DNA of 63,109 bases from Rhodospirillaceae bacterium (GCA_002716125.1 PAZH01000027.1:1-63109); one strand, 5' to 3'. Counted from the first letter of the stretch, positions 37,074 through 46,578 are shown. Numbers and translations: made by a program. Notes: generated by a model not told the origin, from the sequence alone.

Positions 37074-37859
37074 TCAATCATTGGATTCGCCGATGGATTT
37101 CCCTTCGTGACGACGAATAAGCCCGGAAACGATACCGTGCAAGGTGCGGACTTCCTGTTCCGTCAAATCCGCGCGCTGAAAGATATTCCGAATATTGCGC
37201 ACCATGATCGGCCGTTTCTCGGCGACATGGAAAAATCCGCAGTCGTCCAACTCCGCCTCGAGCCGCTCGAAAAAGATCAGCAACTCTTCTTTGGTGGCCG
37301 CGCCCGTCCGGCCTTCGCTGAGATAACGACCCGGCGTATCGTCCCCCGCTTGGAACCACTCGTAAGACATCACCATGACGGCGTGGCCTAAATTCATCGA
37401 ACTATGAGCCGGATTGAGGGGGGCCTGGATGACCGTGTCGGCCGCGGCGACGTCGTCATTATCGAGTCCTTTGCGCTCGGGGCCGAACAGAATGCCGACT
37501 TTGCGTTCATCTCCGATCAGCGCCCGCATCTCGGTTGCCGCATCGCGCGGTGTCGCCACCGGCTTAATCATCTCGCGCGGCCGTGCGGTCATGGCGAAAA
37601 CCCGCTGCAAGTCGGCTATCGCGTCTTGGGTGGTCTCGAAAATGCGGGCGGCCTCGATAACGCTCCCGGCCCCCGACGCCGCCGCTTCCGCCCGCGGGTT
37701 CGGCCAACCGTCCCGCGGCTTGACGATCCGCAAATCGGACAACCCGCCATTCATCATCGCCCGTGCCGTAAACCCGATATTCTCGCCGAGTTGCGGCTCG
37801 ACCAGAATGACAGACGGCCCACCCATTACGGATTCCTGTGTCTTGTCAGTACCTGCCAT
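37074..37859 (-). CDS. trmJ: tRNA (Cm32/Um32) methyltransferase, SpoU/TrmJ type
   Basis: A 261-aa SPOUT-fold RNA methyltransferase. SVILVEPQLGENIGFTARAM is SpoU motif 1, GILFGPERKGLDNDD motif 2, and APLNPAHSSMNLGHAVMVMS motif 3 (knot, AdoMet binding). A C-terminal tail with helices (ERLEAELDDCGFF, then NIFQRADLTEQEVRTLHGIV) marks TrmJ. It methylates the 2'-O of position 32 in several tRNAs. AGAGGATATCC precedes the ATG. The DUF924 gene lies 12 bases upstream, same strand. Confidence 0.93.
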   Translation of the reverse strand: MAGTDKTQESVMGGPSVILVEPQLGENIGFTARAMMNGGLSDLRIVKPRDGWPNPRAEAAASGAGSVIEAARIFETTQDAIADLQRVFAMTARPREMIKPVATPRDAATEMRALIGDERKVGILFGPERKGLDNDDVAAADTVIQAPLNPAHSSMNLGHAVMVMSYEWFQAGDDTPGRYLSEGRTGAATKEELLIFFERLEAELDDCGFFHVAEKRPIMVRNIRNIFQRADLTEQEVRTLHGIVSGLIRRHEGKSIGESND

Positions 37860-37871
37860 GGATATCCTCTC

Positions 37872-38432
37872 TTAACCCGCCTCGAACCCTTCGCGGGGCT
37901 GTGCGAGGTATGCTTCTTCTTCCGGGGTGTTCGCCCGGCCCAGCACTTTATTTCGGTGCGGGAAGCGGCCAAAACGTTCGATCAGCTTCATATGGGCTTC
38001 CGCGTATTCCGTGCCCATTTTCGTCTTCGCGAACAAATCGAAACAGCGGCGCTGTACCTCAATGTCTTCGCTGTGCTCGTGGGGCAGATAGAAGAACACC
38101 TTGTTGGGTTCTGGAAATTGCTGATCCCAGCCTTTCCCAATGGCCATCTCGGCGATCGAGAGCGCTTTCGGATCGTTGGCGAAGGCCGCGGCGCTGCCGC
38201 GGTTGAGATTTCGCGAGAACTGATCGAGGACAATAACGAGGGCCAGCGCGCCTTCCGCCGTCTCCGTCCAGTCATCCAATTCCCCCGCCGCGGCGCGCTT
38301 ATGCGTTTCACCAAACTGCCCGCGAATCTGCGCGTCGAATTCGTCGCTCTGCTCCCACCATTCGGGGCGCATCTCCCCTTCGACGACACCGTCGAACCAA
38401 AAATCGAGTACTGCGCTGATTTGCTCGTCCAT
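37872..38432 (-). CDS. DUF924 family protein
   Basis: A 186-aa protein with the DUF924 pattern: SAVLDFWFDGV, PEWWEQSDEFDAQIRGQFGE, ALALVIVLDQFSRNLNRGSA, EPNKVFFYLPHEHSEDIEVQ, and RFGRFPHRNKVLGRANTPEE. The fold is TPR-like by known structures; the activity is unknown. ATG at 38432 gives the usual MDEQ-xx-VLDFWF start; 38441 (three residues longer) is possible. Its 5' end is 44 bases from the divergent dioxygenase gene, so the promoters are close. Confidence 0.93.
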   Translation of the reverse strand: MDEQISAVLDFWFDGVVEGEMRPEWWEQSDEFDAQIRGQFGETHKRAAAGELDDWTETAEGALALVIVLDQFSRNLNRGSAAAFANDPKALSIAEMAIGKGWDQQFPEPNKVFFYLPHEHSEDIEVQRRCFDLFAKTKMGTEYAEAHMKLIERFGRFPHRNKVLGRANTPEEEAYLAQPREGFEAG

Positions 38433-38476
38433 TGTCACCATCCCGCTCGCCACAAGTTTCTCTTGTGATAGGTTAT

Positions 38477-39508
38477 ATGGAGAGCTTGGCCACGAGACAA
38501 ACGACCATGAACACTTCTGAGCGAAAAATGATCCGCGACGAGTCCGCCTGGACCGGCGCGGACTTGGCAGCGACGGACGAGTGGATCTGGGAACTTGGCG
38601 CCGGCGAGATCGGCGAGATCGAAGACGCCTTGGCCGCCGCGCGGCGGTTGAACAAGCCATGGCAGGAGACCACCGCCGCTGACTTTCCGCTCGATCGTGT
38701 CGCCGCAGGCCTCAAAGAGACCGCGTATCGCCTTGAACATGGGCGGGGCATAACCCTCATCCGCGGCATTCCGGTTGATCGCTACGAATTGGACGATTTG
38801 AAACGCCTCTACCTCGGCCTCGGCAGTCATATGGGCACGCCGGTGATCCAAAACGGCGGGGCCGGCATGATGCGTGAAGTGCGGGATACGGGCGGCCCCC
38901 GCGTCGAATCGCCGAGCCGGCTGAGCTGGCACAACGATCGGGCGGACGTGGTCGCTCTCCTATGCCTCCGCAAAGCGGCGGAGGGCGGCGTCAGCCGCAT
39001 TGTGAGCGCGACCGCGATCTACAACGCCTTCCTGGAACGCCGACCGGAATTGGCGGAAGAGCTATTCGGCGACTTTTACCGAAGCTCCATCGGCGACGAG
39101 GTCGGCACGGACGCCCCTTACTACATGCTGCCCGTATTCACGATGCAGGGCGACGCCTTCACCAGCGATCTTTCACGCGTCTACATCGACCAAGCGCAGG
39201 CCTTTCCGGAGATACCGCGCCTCACCGATAATCAGACCGAAGCACTCGACATGATCAACGATCTCTCGGAAGAGCTGTGCTATGAGCACATGATCGAGCC
39301 CGGTGATATTCAGATGCTCAATAACCACGTCACCTATCATGGCCGCACACAATACGTGGACGACGCCGCGTCGGGCCGCGACCGGTTCCTTCTGCGCCTC
39401 TGGCTCATGACGCAGGAAAGCCGGCGCCTGCCGAAGGATCAGGCGTCGCTTTGGAGTTCGGCGGAATTGACGAATTCGAAATTGTCGGACATTCGACCGA
39501 CAACCTAA
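38477..39508 (+). CDS. TauD/TfdA-like dioxygenase
   Basis: A 343-aa dioxygenase of the TauD/TfdA superfamily. The iron site is SWHNDRADV (H-x-D) with distal His in NNHVTYHGRTQYVDD and the 2-oxoglutarate Arg in DRFLLRLWLMT. It shares the layout of the gene at 4516 (RLEHGRGITLIRGIPVD, GGVSRIVSATAIYNAFLERR, PGDIQMLNNHVTYHGRTQY). ATG candidates at 38477, 38507 and 38528 exist; 38477 has AGG four bases upstream, so the exact start is open. First gene of a four-gene tight operon. Substrate unknown. Confidence 0.86.
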   Translation: MESLATRQTTMNTSERKMIRDESAWTGADLAATDEWIWELGAGEIGEIEDALAAARRLNKPWQETTAADFPLDRVAAGLKETAYRLEHGRGITLIRGIPVDRYELDDLKRLYLGLGSHMGTPVIQNGGAGMMREVRDTGGPRVESPSRLSWHNDRADVVALLCLRKAAEGGVSRIVSATAIYNAFLERRPELAEELFGDFYRSSIGDEVGTDAPYYMLPVFTMQGDAFTSDLSRVYIDQAQAFPEIPRLTDNQTEALDMINDLSEELCYEHMIEPGDIQMLNNHVTYHGRTQYVDDAASGRDRFLLRLWLMTQESRRLPKDQASLWSSAELTNSKLSDIRPTT

Positions 39509-39535
39509 AAAAAAGAACATCGGGGAGGATGAGAT

Positions 39536-39832
39536 ATGACGGCGTTGGCAATCTTGGTGAAATTTACGATACCGGATGGCGCCATGGATAAGTTCATGGA
39601 GGCGGCGCATCACGATGCGAAACATTCGATGCAGGACGAACCGGGCTGCCAGCAATTCCGTATTTTGGTCCCGGACGATGAACCGAACTGCGTCTACTTC
39701 TTCGAAGTCTACGATGATCAAGCGGCCCTAGATGAACATCGCAAACAACCACACTACGCCGTGTATTCGAAAGTCGCCGAAGAGATTGGCGTTACCCGTG
39801 AACGGGTTGGCCTTACCCTCATGAATCCCTAA
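39536..39832 (+). CDS. ABM-domain (quinol/antibiotic-biosynthesis monooxygenase-like) protein
   Basis: A 98-aa dimeric ferredoxin-like alpha/beta protein. ALAILVKFTIPDGAMDKFME, HDAKHSMQDEPGCQQFRILV, VYFFEVYDDQAALDEHRKQP, and HYAVYSKV are family segments; the last resembles the 'H.. HF' helix of ABM. Cofactor-free monooxygenases that oxidise quinols, and plain small dimer proteins, both occur. A GGGGAGGATGAG site precedes the ATG. It sits 27 bases after the dioxygenase and 15 before the GMC gene. Confidence 0.85.
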   Translation: MTALAILVKFTIPDGAMDKFMEAAHHDAKHSMQDEPGCQQFRILVPDDEPNCVYFFEVYDDQAALDEHRKQPHYAVYSKVAEEIGVTRERVGLTLMNP

Positions 39833-39847
39833 CCGGCGGAGCGCAGA

Positions 39848-41551
39848 ATGACGACGTACGATTACATCATTGTGGGCGGCGGTTCCGCTGGGAGTGTGCA
39901 GGCCAACCGACTCTCCGCCCGCAGTTCCAACCAGGTCCTGTTGCTGGAAGCCGGAATCGACACGCCGCACAACCAAGTGCCGGAGGAGATTCTCGATAGC
40001 TATCCGGGCAAGGTTTACTTCAACCCGAAATTCATTTGGAACGGCCTTCGGGTACATATCGGGCCCCAGTCCCACAACAATCCGGACGAACGCCCGCCCT
40101 CGAAGCAATACGAGCAAGCTCGCGTCATGGGCGGCGGTTCCAGCATCAACGGGCAACTCGCCAACCGCGGCGCTCCCACCGACTATGACGAGTGGGGCGA
40201 ACGGGGGGCCGAAGGCTGGAGCTGGGAAGCCTGTCTGCCTTATTTCAAGAAAATCGAGCGGGATCTCGATTTCGACGACGAGTACCACGGCCAGGAAGGC
40301 CGCATTCCGGTCCGGCGCATCTTTCAGGATCAGTGGCCGGAATATGTGAAAGGCATAGCCGCCGCGCTCGAAGATCAAGGTATTCCATATCTGGCCGATC
40401 AGAACGGTGAGTTTAAGGACGGCTACTTTCCCGTCACGATGTCGAACCTTTACGACCGCCGGGTCTCCGCCGCAATCGGCTATCTCGACCCACAAACGCG
40501 CCGGCGCGAGAATCTGCGCATCGAATCGGAAATCCAGGTGAAGGAAATCCTATTTGAAGGAACAAAGGCGATCGGCGTCGTCGCGGTGCAACGCGGCCAA
40601 GAACATACTTTCAAAGCCAACGAGATTATTCTCTGCAGCGGCGCTATCCATTCGCCGGCGATGCTCTTGCGGGCTGGAATCGGTCCGGTGGGGCACCTGC
40701 ATGACCTCGGTATCGACGTCCGTCTCGAGCGGGCCGGAGTCGGGCAGAACCTCATGGAACACGCTGCCGCCGCGATGTCCGCCTGGATGCCGCCGGAAGC
40801 ACGGCTCAACGACATTACACGCCGCCACATCCATCTCGGTTGGCGTTATTCCTCCAATATGCACGATGCCCCGCCCGGCGACATGTTCGGCGCGGTCGTC
40901 GCAAAGTCCGCCTGGCACGCGGTCGGCGACCGGCTCGGCTCGATGCTGGCCTGGGTCAACAAGACGTACTCCACCGGGCAGCTGACGTTGAGCTCGGCGG
41001 ATTGGCGCGCCGAGCCGACCGTGGAGTTCAATATGCTGTCGGATACCCGCGATCTCGAGCGCCTCATGGATTGTTATCGCCGGATGGTGGGTATCTTTAC
41101 ATCCACCGCAATGCAGAAGGTGACACGAGACCCCTTCCCGTCCGCCTATAGCGAGCGCGTTCGCAAGGTTGGCACGGTGACGACCAAGAATAAGATCCTG
41201 ACCGGCATTCTTGCCGAAATGCTCGACGGCCCGTCTTGGTTCCGGAAATGGCTGATCGGCTCGTTTATCACCGAAGGCGACAACATCATGACCTTGATGT
41301 CCGACGACGAGGCACTGGCGGATTACCTGAAACGCAGCGTCACCGGGACTTGGCATGCCTCCTGTAGCAACCGGATGGGACGCGCCGACGATCCGATGGC
41401 GGTGACGGACAATCAAGGCCGGGTACACGGCGCTCAGGGGCTTCGCGTGGTCGACGCCTCGATCATGCCGTGCGTGCCTTGCGCCAACACCAACTTCCCG
41501 ACACTGATGACGTCGGAGAAGATTGCCGACACGATCCTGAACGAATCTTAG
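39848..41551 (+). CDS. GMC-family FAD oxidoreductase (choline-dehydrogenase-like)
   Basis: A 567-aa glucose-methanol-choline oxidoreductase. FAD-binding YDYIIVGGGSAGSVQANRLS; GMC signature I in RVMGGGSSINGQLANRG; signature II in CSGAIHSPAMLLRAGIGP. The catalytic His is in GTWHASCSNRMG and the Asn in CANTNFPTLMTSE. Oxidises an alcohol of unknown nature; electrons go to quinone or oxygen. Third gene of the operon; the downstream FMN-protein gene is 16 bases away. The C-terminal domain has a longer middle than choline dehydrogenase. Confidence 0.93.
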   Translation: MTTYDYIIVGGGSAGSVQANRLSARSSNQVLLLEAGIDTPHNQVPEEILDSYPGKVYFNPKFIWNGLRVHIGPQSHNNPDERPPSKQYEQARVMGGGSSINGQLANRGAPTDYDEWGERGAEGWSWEACLPYFKKIERDLDFDDEYHGQEGRIPVRRIFQDQWPEYVKGIAAALEDQGIPYLADQNGEFKDGYFPVTMSNLYDRRVSAAIGYLDPQTRRRENLRIESEIQVKEILFEGTKAIGVVAVQRGQEHTFKANEIILCSGAIHSPAMLLRAGIGPVGHLHDLGIDVRLERAGVGQNLMEHAAAAMSAWMPPEARLNDITRRHIHLGWRYSSNMHDAPPGDMFGAVVAKSAWHAVGDRLGSMLAWVNKTYSTGQLTLSSADWRAEPTVEFNMLSDTRDLERLMDCYRRMVGIFTSTAMQKVTRDPFPSAYSERVRKVGTVTTKNKILTGILAEMLDGPSWFRKWLIGSFITEGDNIMTLMSDDEALADYLKRSVTGTWHASCSNRMGRADDPMAVTDNQGRVHGAQGLRVVDASIMPCVPCANTNFPTLMTSEKIADTILNES

Positions 41552-41567
41552 ATAAGGAAGAAGCGAT

Positions 41568-42182
41568 ATGGCGAAAATCGAAACGGTCGACCGGTTGCGC
41601 GAAATCTATCGGCAACCGAAAGAATTGGCCGCGAAGAAAGTCATGACCGAGTTCGAGGAGCATAGCCGGCGTTTCATCGAACTTTCGCCATTCCTCGTGA
41701 TTTCCACCACCGGCTCGGACGGTATCGGCGATGTGTCGCCCCGCGGCGACGCGCCTGGATTTGTGAAGGTCATGGACGACAACCGCACAATCGCCATTCC
41801 CGACCGCCGCGGGAACAACCGGATCGATACGCTGAAGAATATCGTCACCAACCCATCGGTCGGTACGATCTTCTTCATCCCCGGTGTGGCGGAGGTGATG
41901 CGGGTCAACGGAAACGCGTCGATACACGACGACCCCGATTTATGCGCCGAATTTGAAGTGAAGGGCAATCAACCCGCGACGGTCATTCTCGTCGAGGCGC
42001 GCGAAATTTTTCTCCATTGCGCCAAGGCGATCATGCGCTCGGGTCTTTGGAAACAAGAGGTGCAAGTCGAACGCACCGTGATGCCGACGATCGCGCAAAT
42101 GATCTCTGATCAGATCGGCCGCGACCGCCCGATGCAAACACACCGGGAGGTCGAAGAGGCCTATCAGAAGGAACTATATTAA
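41568..42182 (+). CDS. FMN-binding PPOX-type flavoprotein (MSMEG_1061-like)
   Basis: A 204-aa pyridoxamine-5'-phosphate-oxidase-like split-barrel protein. SPFLVISTTGSDGIGDVSPR, GDAPGFVKVMDDNRTIAIPD, RRGNNRIDTLKNI, and FFIPGVAEVMRVNGNASIHD are typical for the MSMEG_1061/F420-or-FMN group, in which a flavin or deazaflavin binds between protomers. AAGGAAGAAG precedes the ATG. It closes the operon; the enoyl-CoA hydratase gene on the other strand is convergent, 12 bases apart. Confidence 0.88.
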   Translation: MAKIETVDRLREIYRQPKELAAKKVMTEFEEHSRRFIELSPFLVISTTGSDGIGDVSPRGDAPGFVKVMDDNRTIAIPDRRGNNRIDTLKNIVTNPSVGTIFFIPGVAEVMRVNGNASIHDDPDLCAEFEVKGNQPATVILVEAREIFLHCAKAIMRSGLWKQEVQVERTVMPTIAQMISDQIGRDRPMQTHREVEEAYQKELY

Positions 42183-42194
42183 GGCGCTTTGGGC

Positions 42195-42968
42195 TTAACG
42201 GCCTTTCCAGTTCGGGTCGCGTTTTTCAGCAAAAGCCTTCGGCCCTTCGATCATGTCCTCGCTGTTGCGCAGGACAGTCACGCTTTCATACTCGGCCAGC
42301 ATCGCATCTTCGACGGATGCGTGTTCCAAGCCGCGGCGGACGACGTCCAGACTGGTGCGGATCGAAACCGGCGAGCATTTTTCGATCTCGGCTGCGAACC
42401 TCTTTGCCGCGTTTAGCGCTTCGCCTTCGGCTACCAATTCCGTCACGAAACCGATCTCGAGCCCTTCCGCGGCCGGAACGTGCCGTCCGGTCAAGATCAT
42501 CCCCATCGCCTTTTTCTGCGGGATGGCACGCGGCAGACGGTGAAGGCCGCCAGCGAGGGCCGCCAAACCGACGCGCGGCTCGGGCAGCGCGAAGCGTGCG
42601 TTCTCGGCAGCGATAATGACGTCGCACGCCAGCGCCAGTTCGAACCCGCCGCCCATAGCAACACCATTCACCGCCGCGATCATCGGCTTGGTACGGTCGA
42701 AACGTTCGGTAATGCCGCCGAAGCCGCTTTTCGGCCGGTCCCGCGTGCCGCCTTCGGCCTGAAACTTAAGGTCATTGCCGGCACTGAACGCTCGGTCGCC
42801 CACGCCTGTGAGGATACAGACCCACAGGTCGGGGTCCGCTTCGAAATCGTTAAAGATTTGATCGAGTTCGAAATGCGCCGGCGAGTGCAAGGCGTTCATT
42901 CGCTCGGGTCGATTTAAAACGACCGTCAAGACATGGCCTTCGCGTTCCGTGTAGCTGAATTCACCCAT
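42195..42968 (-). CDS. Enoyl-CoA hydratase/isomerase-family protein
   Basis: A 257-aa crotonase-fold protein. VLNRPERMNALHSP, SAGNDLK (oxyanion-hole segment), and IAAVNGVAMGGGFELALACD are clear. The region where hydratases carry the two Glu reads PEPRVGLAALAGGLHRLP; one Glu sits in PEPR, the second is not obvious, so isomerase, hydrolase or other crotonase chemistry is possible. Last gene of the minus-strand operon from 47792. Confidence 0.9.
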   Translation of the reverse strand: MGEFSYTEREGHVLTVVLNRPERMNALHSPAHFELDQIFNDFEADPDLWVCILTGVGDRAFSAGNDLKFQAEGGTRDRPKSGFGGITERFDRTKPMIAAVNGVAMGGGFELALACDVIIAAENARFALPEPRVGLAALAGGLHRLPRAIPQKKAMGMILTGRHVPAAEGLEIGFVTELVAEGEALNAAKRFAAEIEKCSPVSIRTSLDVVRRGLEHASVEDAMLAEYESVTVLRNSEDMIEGPKAFAEKRDPNWKGR

Positions 42969-43000
42969 TTTCTCGCTCCCTCATTTCTTCGATATGATTC

Positions 43001-44344
43001 TTATAACTGTGCATCGCCGATAAAGGCGCCGTCGGCCACCAATCGAGCCTGCAGCGCTTGTCGGTCGATCTCCGATGGCGTCACGCCGCTCCGACGTGCC
43101 AATTCAGCGGCGGTACCGACCGCCTGACCCATCGCAAAACAAGGTCCGCTAACCCGCAACGAGGCTTGCCCTTCCGGCGTCGTCGACGCGCAGCGGCCCG
43201 CGACAAGGAGGTTATCGACACCCTTCGGCAACGTCGTACCGTACGGAATCTGATGGTAGCCGCGCCCAGCCAGGAACGTCCATTTCGCGTTGCCCTGCAG
43301 ATGCTGCTCCAAGGGCCAGCCGTTGCAGCCGATCGAATCCTCAAAGTCCCGGCAAGACAGGACATCGTCCTTCGTCAGCTGATATTCGCCGACAATCCGG
43401 CGGGTCTCCCGAATGCCGATCTGAGGAGCGGTCTCCAAGAGATAAGAGTTTTCGAAACCCGGCACGCGATCCTTTAGGAACCGGAAATACTCTTGGCTTT
43501 GCCGCCGGCCTTCGGTTTCCGCATAGCCAAGATCGTCCCAATCGCTACCGTCGATCGGCGCACCGTCCCGGCTGATTTGAGTCAGGTTCACGCGCCATTC
43601 GCCCGCATGCGGCTGCGAGCCGAGGACACCCGTCTTGCGCGGCAGATCGTAGTCGTCGCCGGCCTCCGCAATCAATTGGGTGAGGTTCGGTTTCCCCTCG
43701 TTATGGATCTTCTCGTCATCCGCATTCGCGACGCGGAACATCGTCGTTGGATAGGCCATGAACCCCGTAGCGTCGCCTTTCTCGCATTCCGCTCCCGACC
43801 AATAGGCAAGATCGCCGTCCCCCGAACAGTCGATGAACATTTCCGCCTTGATCGCCTTTCGGCCCGATTTCGTCTCGACCAATACGGCGTCGATGCACGG
43901 CCCATCCATCGCGACGCCAACCGCGAAACTGTGAAACCGGATATCGACACCGGCCGAAAGCAATAGATCGTCGGCGGCCATCTTATAGGCCGACGTATCG
44001 TAGGCTTGCGCCGCAATATCATGCCCGCCGCCGGTCGCCTTCACGGGATGCGGCTCACGGAGCCCATCCAGGCGATCCAAGCGTTCCAAGATATCGTCGG
44101 CAACGCCGCGCACCACCTGCTGCACCGAACCGTTAATGCTGGCATGCAGGCCGCAAAAATTCGTCACCATGGCGGCGGTGCCCATACCGCCGAGAAAGCC
44201 GTATTTCTCCAACAACATTGTCCGCGCGCCCGTCCGGGCCGCCGCGGTCGCCGCTGCAATACCGGCGGGACCACCGCCGAGAATGAGAATCTCTGTCTCC
44301 GCGACAACTTCCGTCTCGCGGGCCGGTTCTATAATCATTGCCAT
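43001..44344 (-). CDS. FAD-dependent oxidoreductase (Pfam FAD_oxidored type)
   Basis: A 447-aa flavoprotein. The N-terminal GGGPAGIAAATAAARTGART binds FAD, LEKYGFLGGMGTAAMVTNFC follows, and ECEKGDATGFM and APQIGIRETRRIVGEYQLTK are typical of the FAD-oxidored group related to HdrA-like and succinate-dehydrogenase-like flavoproteins. Near the end, LPKGVDNLLVAGRCAS closes the FAD site. No substrate is known for most members. 32 bases before the enoyl-CoA hydratase gene. Confidence 0.85.
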   Translation of the reverse strand: MAMIIEPARETEVVAETEILILGGGPAGIAAATAAARTGARTMLLEKYGFLGGMGTAAMVTNFCGLHASINGSVQQVVRGVADDILERLDRLDGLREPHPVKATGGGHDIAAQAYDTSAYKMAADDLLLSAGVDIRFHSFAVGVAMDGPCIDAVLVETKSGRKAIKAEMFIDCSGDGDLAYWSGAECEKGDATGFMAYPTTMFRVANADDEKIHNEGKPNLTQLIAEAGDDYDLPRKTGVLGSQPHAGEWRVNLTQISRDGAPIDGSDWDDLGYAETEGRRQSQEYFRFLKDRVPGFENSYLLETAPQIGIRETRRIVGEYQLTKDDVLSCRDFEDSIGCNGWPLEQHLQGNAKWTFLAGRGYHQIPYGTTLPKGVDNLLVAGRCASTTPEGQASLRVSGPCFAMGQAVGTAAELARRSGVTPSEIDRQALQARLVADGAFIGDAQL

Positions 44345-44399
44345 GTGTATGACTTAGCGCGCCCCACACATATCGACCAGCGGCCTAATCGGCCGCGTT

Positions 44400-45650
44400 T
44401 CAATATGTCGCGGAAATAGTCGATTTCTCGTCAGACAAGCGTGTCTTCTCAACAGCTTTTGCAAGGTCCGCCAGATAGTCTTCCCGCGCTGGGGCGTGTA
44501 ACATCGACAGCATCGCGTGCAGTCCTTTTGGCCGTTGCGTCATGCCGGGCACCCATTCTGATTCGGCCATGACTTCCGCGACGCGGAAAATATCCACTTC
44601 GTCGGATCCGAAATTAATGATGGTGAGGTCCGGTTTCGCATGCATTTTCAAACCGTCTATCGCTTCGATACCGGCCACGTATCCGTCGACCATCTCCATC
44701 AGATCGCGCGCGACTTTCGTATATCCATCGATTCCTAGATGTTTGAATACCGCCCAGGAACCGGCGATGCCTCCCGCGGGGCGCGTACCGACCAGCGTCG
44801 AGGTCGTCATTCGACCATAGGTCCAGGGATCGAGGTCGAAAACTTGCCGCTGAAAATCCTCTTCCGACCAGTAAAGGACGGTTGACGATGGTTTCGGCGC
44901 AAAGCCGAACTTGTGCAAATCAGCCGAAATGGATCGAACGCCAGGAATCGCGAAGTCGAAATCTGGCACCTCCCTGCCCAGGCGTTTGACGAAAGGCGTC
45001 AAATAGCCGCCGACACATGCGTCTACATGCAGCCAAACGCCCGTTTCCTCGGCAACCGGCGACAGCGTCGATATATCGTCGATGACACCATGCGGAAAAC
45101 ACGGCGCCGATCCGACCATCATCATCGTATCGTCATCGATTGCCGCCGCCATAGCTGCGGGATCGGCGCGAAAATCGTCCCGCAGCGGAATCCGTTTAAC
45201 CGGGATATCCATCGTAACGCCCGCCTTATCGAACGCTGGATGAGCGCTCTCAGCGGCGACGATATTGAAGGGTCCTTGCCGCCCCTTCGCCTCGCGCGCC
45301 CATTCGCGGCAGGCGCGCACGGCCATGAAGATGCTTTCGGTCCCACCGGTCGTCATGCCCCCACCGGCCCCCTCAGGCGCCTGGAAGAGGTCAAGCGCCA
45401 TATCGACGACTTCGCGTTCCATTCGGCCAATACTGTGGAAGGCCCGCTTCCCACCGAGTGCGTTCTCCGCAAAGAACTTGAAATAGGCATCTCGGCCGAC
45501 GTCGTATGCTTCATCCGTCGCTTTAAACACGTAGAGCGGCACACGTCCATCGCGCCACTGCTCGTCTCCGCCAGCCATCTGGGTCATCAGCGGCTCAATG
45601 ACGTCCCAGGACATACCCTTTTCAGGAAACGTCGTTCGAGCTTCGGACAT
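44400..45650 (-). CDS. PLP-dependent decarboxylase/lyase, group II (S1P-lyase/MfnA-like)
   Basis: A 416-aa fold-type I PLP enzyme of the sphingosine-1-phosphate lyase/MfnA/tyrosine-decarboxylase group. GMTTGGTESIFMAVRACREW, AESAHPAFDKAGV, GVWLHVDACVGGYLTPF (the Asp that holds PLP), and SADLHKFGFAPKPSST with the PLP lysine. AAGGAGG precedes ATG 45650. The length and motifs fit decarboxylases of aspartate, glutamate or tyrosine and phospho-sphingoid lyases. Ten bases after the flavoprotein gene, 55 before the next. Substrate unknown. Confidence 0.87.
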   Translation of the reverse strand: MSEARTTFPEKGMSWDVIEPLMTQMAGGDEQWRDGRVPLYVFKATDEAYDVGRDAYFKFFAENALGGKRAFHSIGRMEREVVDMALDLFQAPEGAGGGMTTGGTESIFMAVRACREWAREAKGRQGPFNIVAAESAHPAFDKAGVTMDIPVKRIPLRDDFRADPAAMAAAIDDDTMMMVGSAPCFPHGVIDDISTLSPVAEETGVWLHVDACVGGYLTPFVKRLGREVPDFDFAIPGVRSISADLHKFGFAPKPSSTVLYWSEEDFQRQVFDLDPWTYGRMTTSTLVGTRPAGGIAGSWAVFKHLGIDGYTKVARDLMEMVDGYVAGIEAIDGLKMHAKPDLTIINFGSDEVDIFRVAEVMAESEWVPGMTQRPKGLHAMLSMLHAPAREDYLADLAKAVEKTRLSDEKSTISATY

Positions 45651-45660
45651 CGCATCCTCC

Positions 45661-46578
45661 TTAAGTCGCGGGCAGTCCAGCGAGAACCGAGGCCGCTTCC
45701 CCTGCTGCACTCGCCAATTGTCCCGAATATCCGGAACGCACGGCGCCGACGGCATAGACACCGTCCAAAGCCGTCGCAAACGTGGTATCAGTTTTCACGA
45801 AACCATTCTCGTCGCGTTCGATGTCGCTCGGCAGAAACCCATCATTTGCCTCCAAGCCGACGAAGACGAAAACACCGGTGCATTCGAAGTCTTCCGGATC
45901 GCCGCCGCCCGCCGGAACGAGGCGGACGCCTTCGACACCGTCGCTTCCGACGATCTCCGCGACCGTTGTCTCCCAACGGAAAGAGAATTTTGGGTTCTCC
46001 GCGGCACGGGTGACGTAGGATTGGCGCGCTCGCAGGTTGTTGCCCCGCGTCACAATTGTGATTTCGCTGGCGTAATCCGCGAGGTGCAGTGCTTCTTGCA
46101 ACGCCGAGTCGCCGCCCCCGACGACCACAACTTTTTGATCGACGAAAAAACCGCCGTCGCAGTCGGCACACTGCGAAACGCCTCGACCAAAAAGCGATTC
46201 CTCGCCCGGCACGCCAAGCGATTTCAATCGTGCACCCGAAGCGACGATAACCGTCTTCGCTTTTTGATCGCCCATGCCGGTCGTCACGGTCTTTACGTCT
46301 CCATCGACACGAAGGGCCGAAGCCGTATCCGGAATGATCTCGACACCGAGATCGAGAATCGCTTCCAATTGCCCGGCCGCCAGTTCCGCGCCTCCGACCG
46401 TGCCCATCGCGGGATAACCGTCGATGGCGCTGACATTCATCACAAGGCCGCCCATATGGCCGCCTTCATCGACACACGCGACGGTCAGCCCGCGAAGGGC
46501 GGCGTGGTGCGCCGCCGTCAGGCCCGCCAGGCCACCGCCCACCACCAACACGTCAAAAGGATCGCCAGGTCGTCTCAT
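45661..46578 (-). CDS. Thioredoxin-reductase-like NAD(P)/FAD oxidoreductase
   Basis: A 305-aa two-dinucleotide-domain flavoprotein. VLVVGGGLAGLTAAHHAALR binds FAD; the redox pair is CADC followed by GGFF, in the place of the CATC/CAVC of TrxR; KVVVVGGGDSALQEALHLAD binds NADPH, and VYAVGAVRSGY... closes the fold. The size and order (no interface domain) match TrxR. Possible partners: a small thiol or ferredoxin-type protein. It overlaps the next gene (46575) by four bases. Confidence 0.9.
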   Translation of the reverse strand: MRRPGDPFDVLVVGGGLAGLTAAHHAALRGLTVACVDEGGHMGGLVMNVSAIDGYPAMGTVGGAELAAGQLEAILDLGVEIIPDTASALRVDGDVKTVTTGMGDQKAKTVIVASGARLKSLGVPGEESLFGRGVSQCADCDGGFFVDQKVVVVGGGDSALQEALHLADYASEITIVTRGNNLRARQSYVTRAAENPKFSFRWETTVAEIVGSDGVEGVRLVPAGGGDPEDFECTGVFVFVGLEANDGFLPSDIERDENGFVKTDTTFATALDGVYAVGAVRSGYSGQLASAAGEAASVLAGLPAT

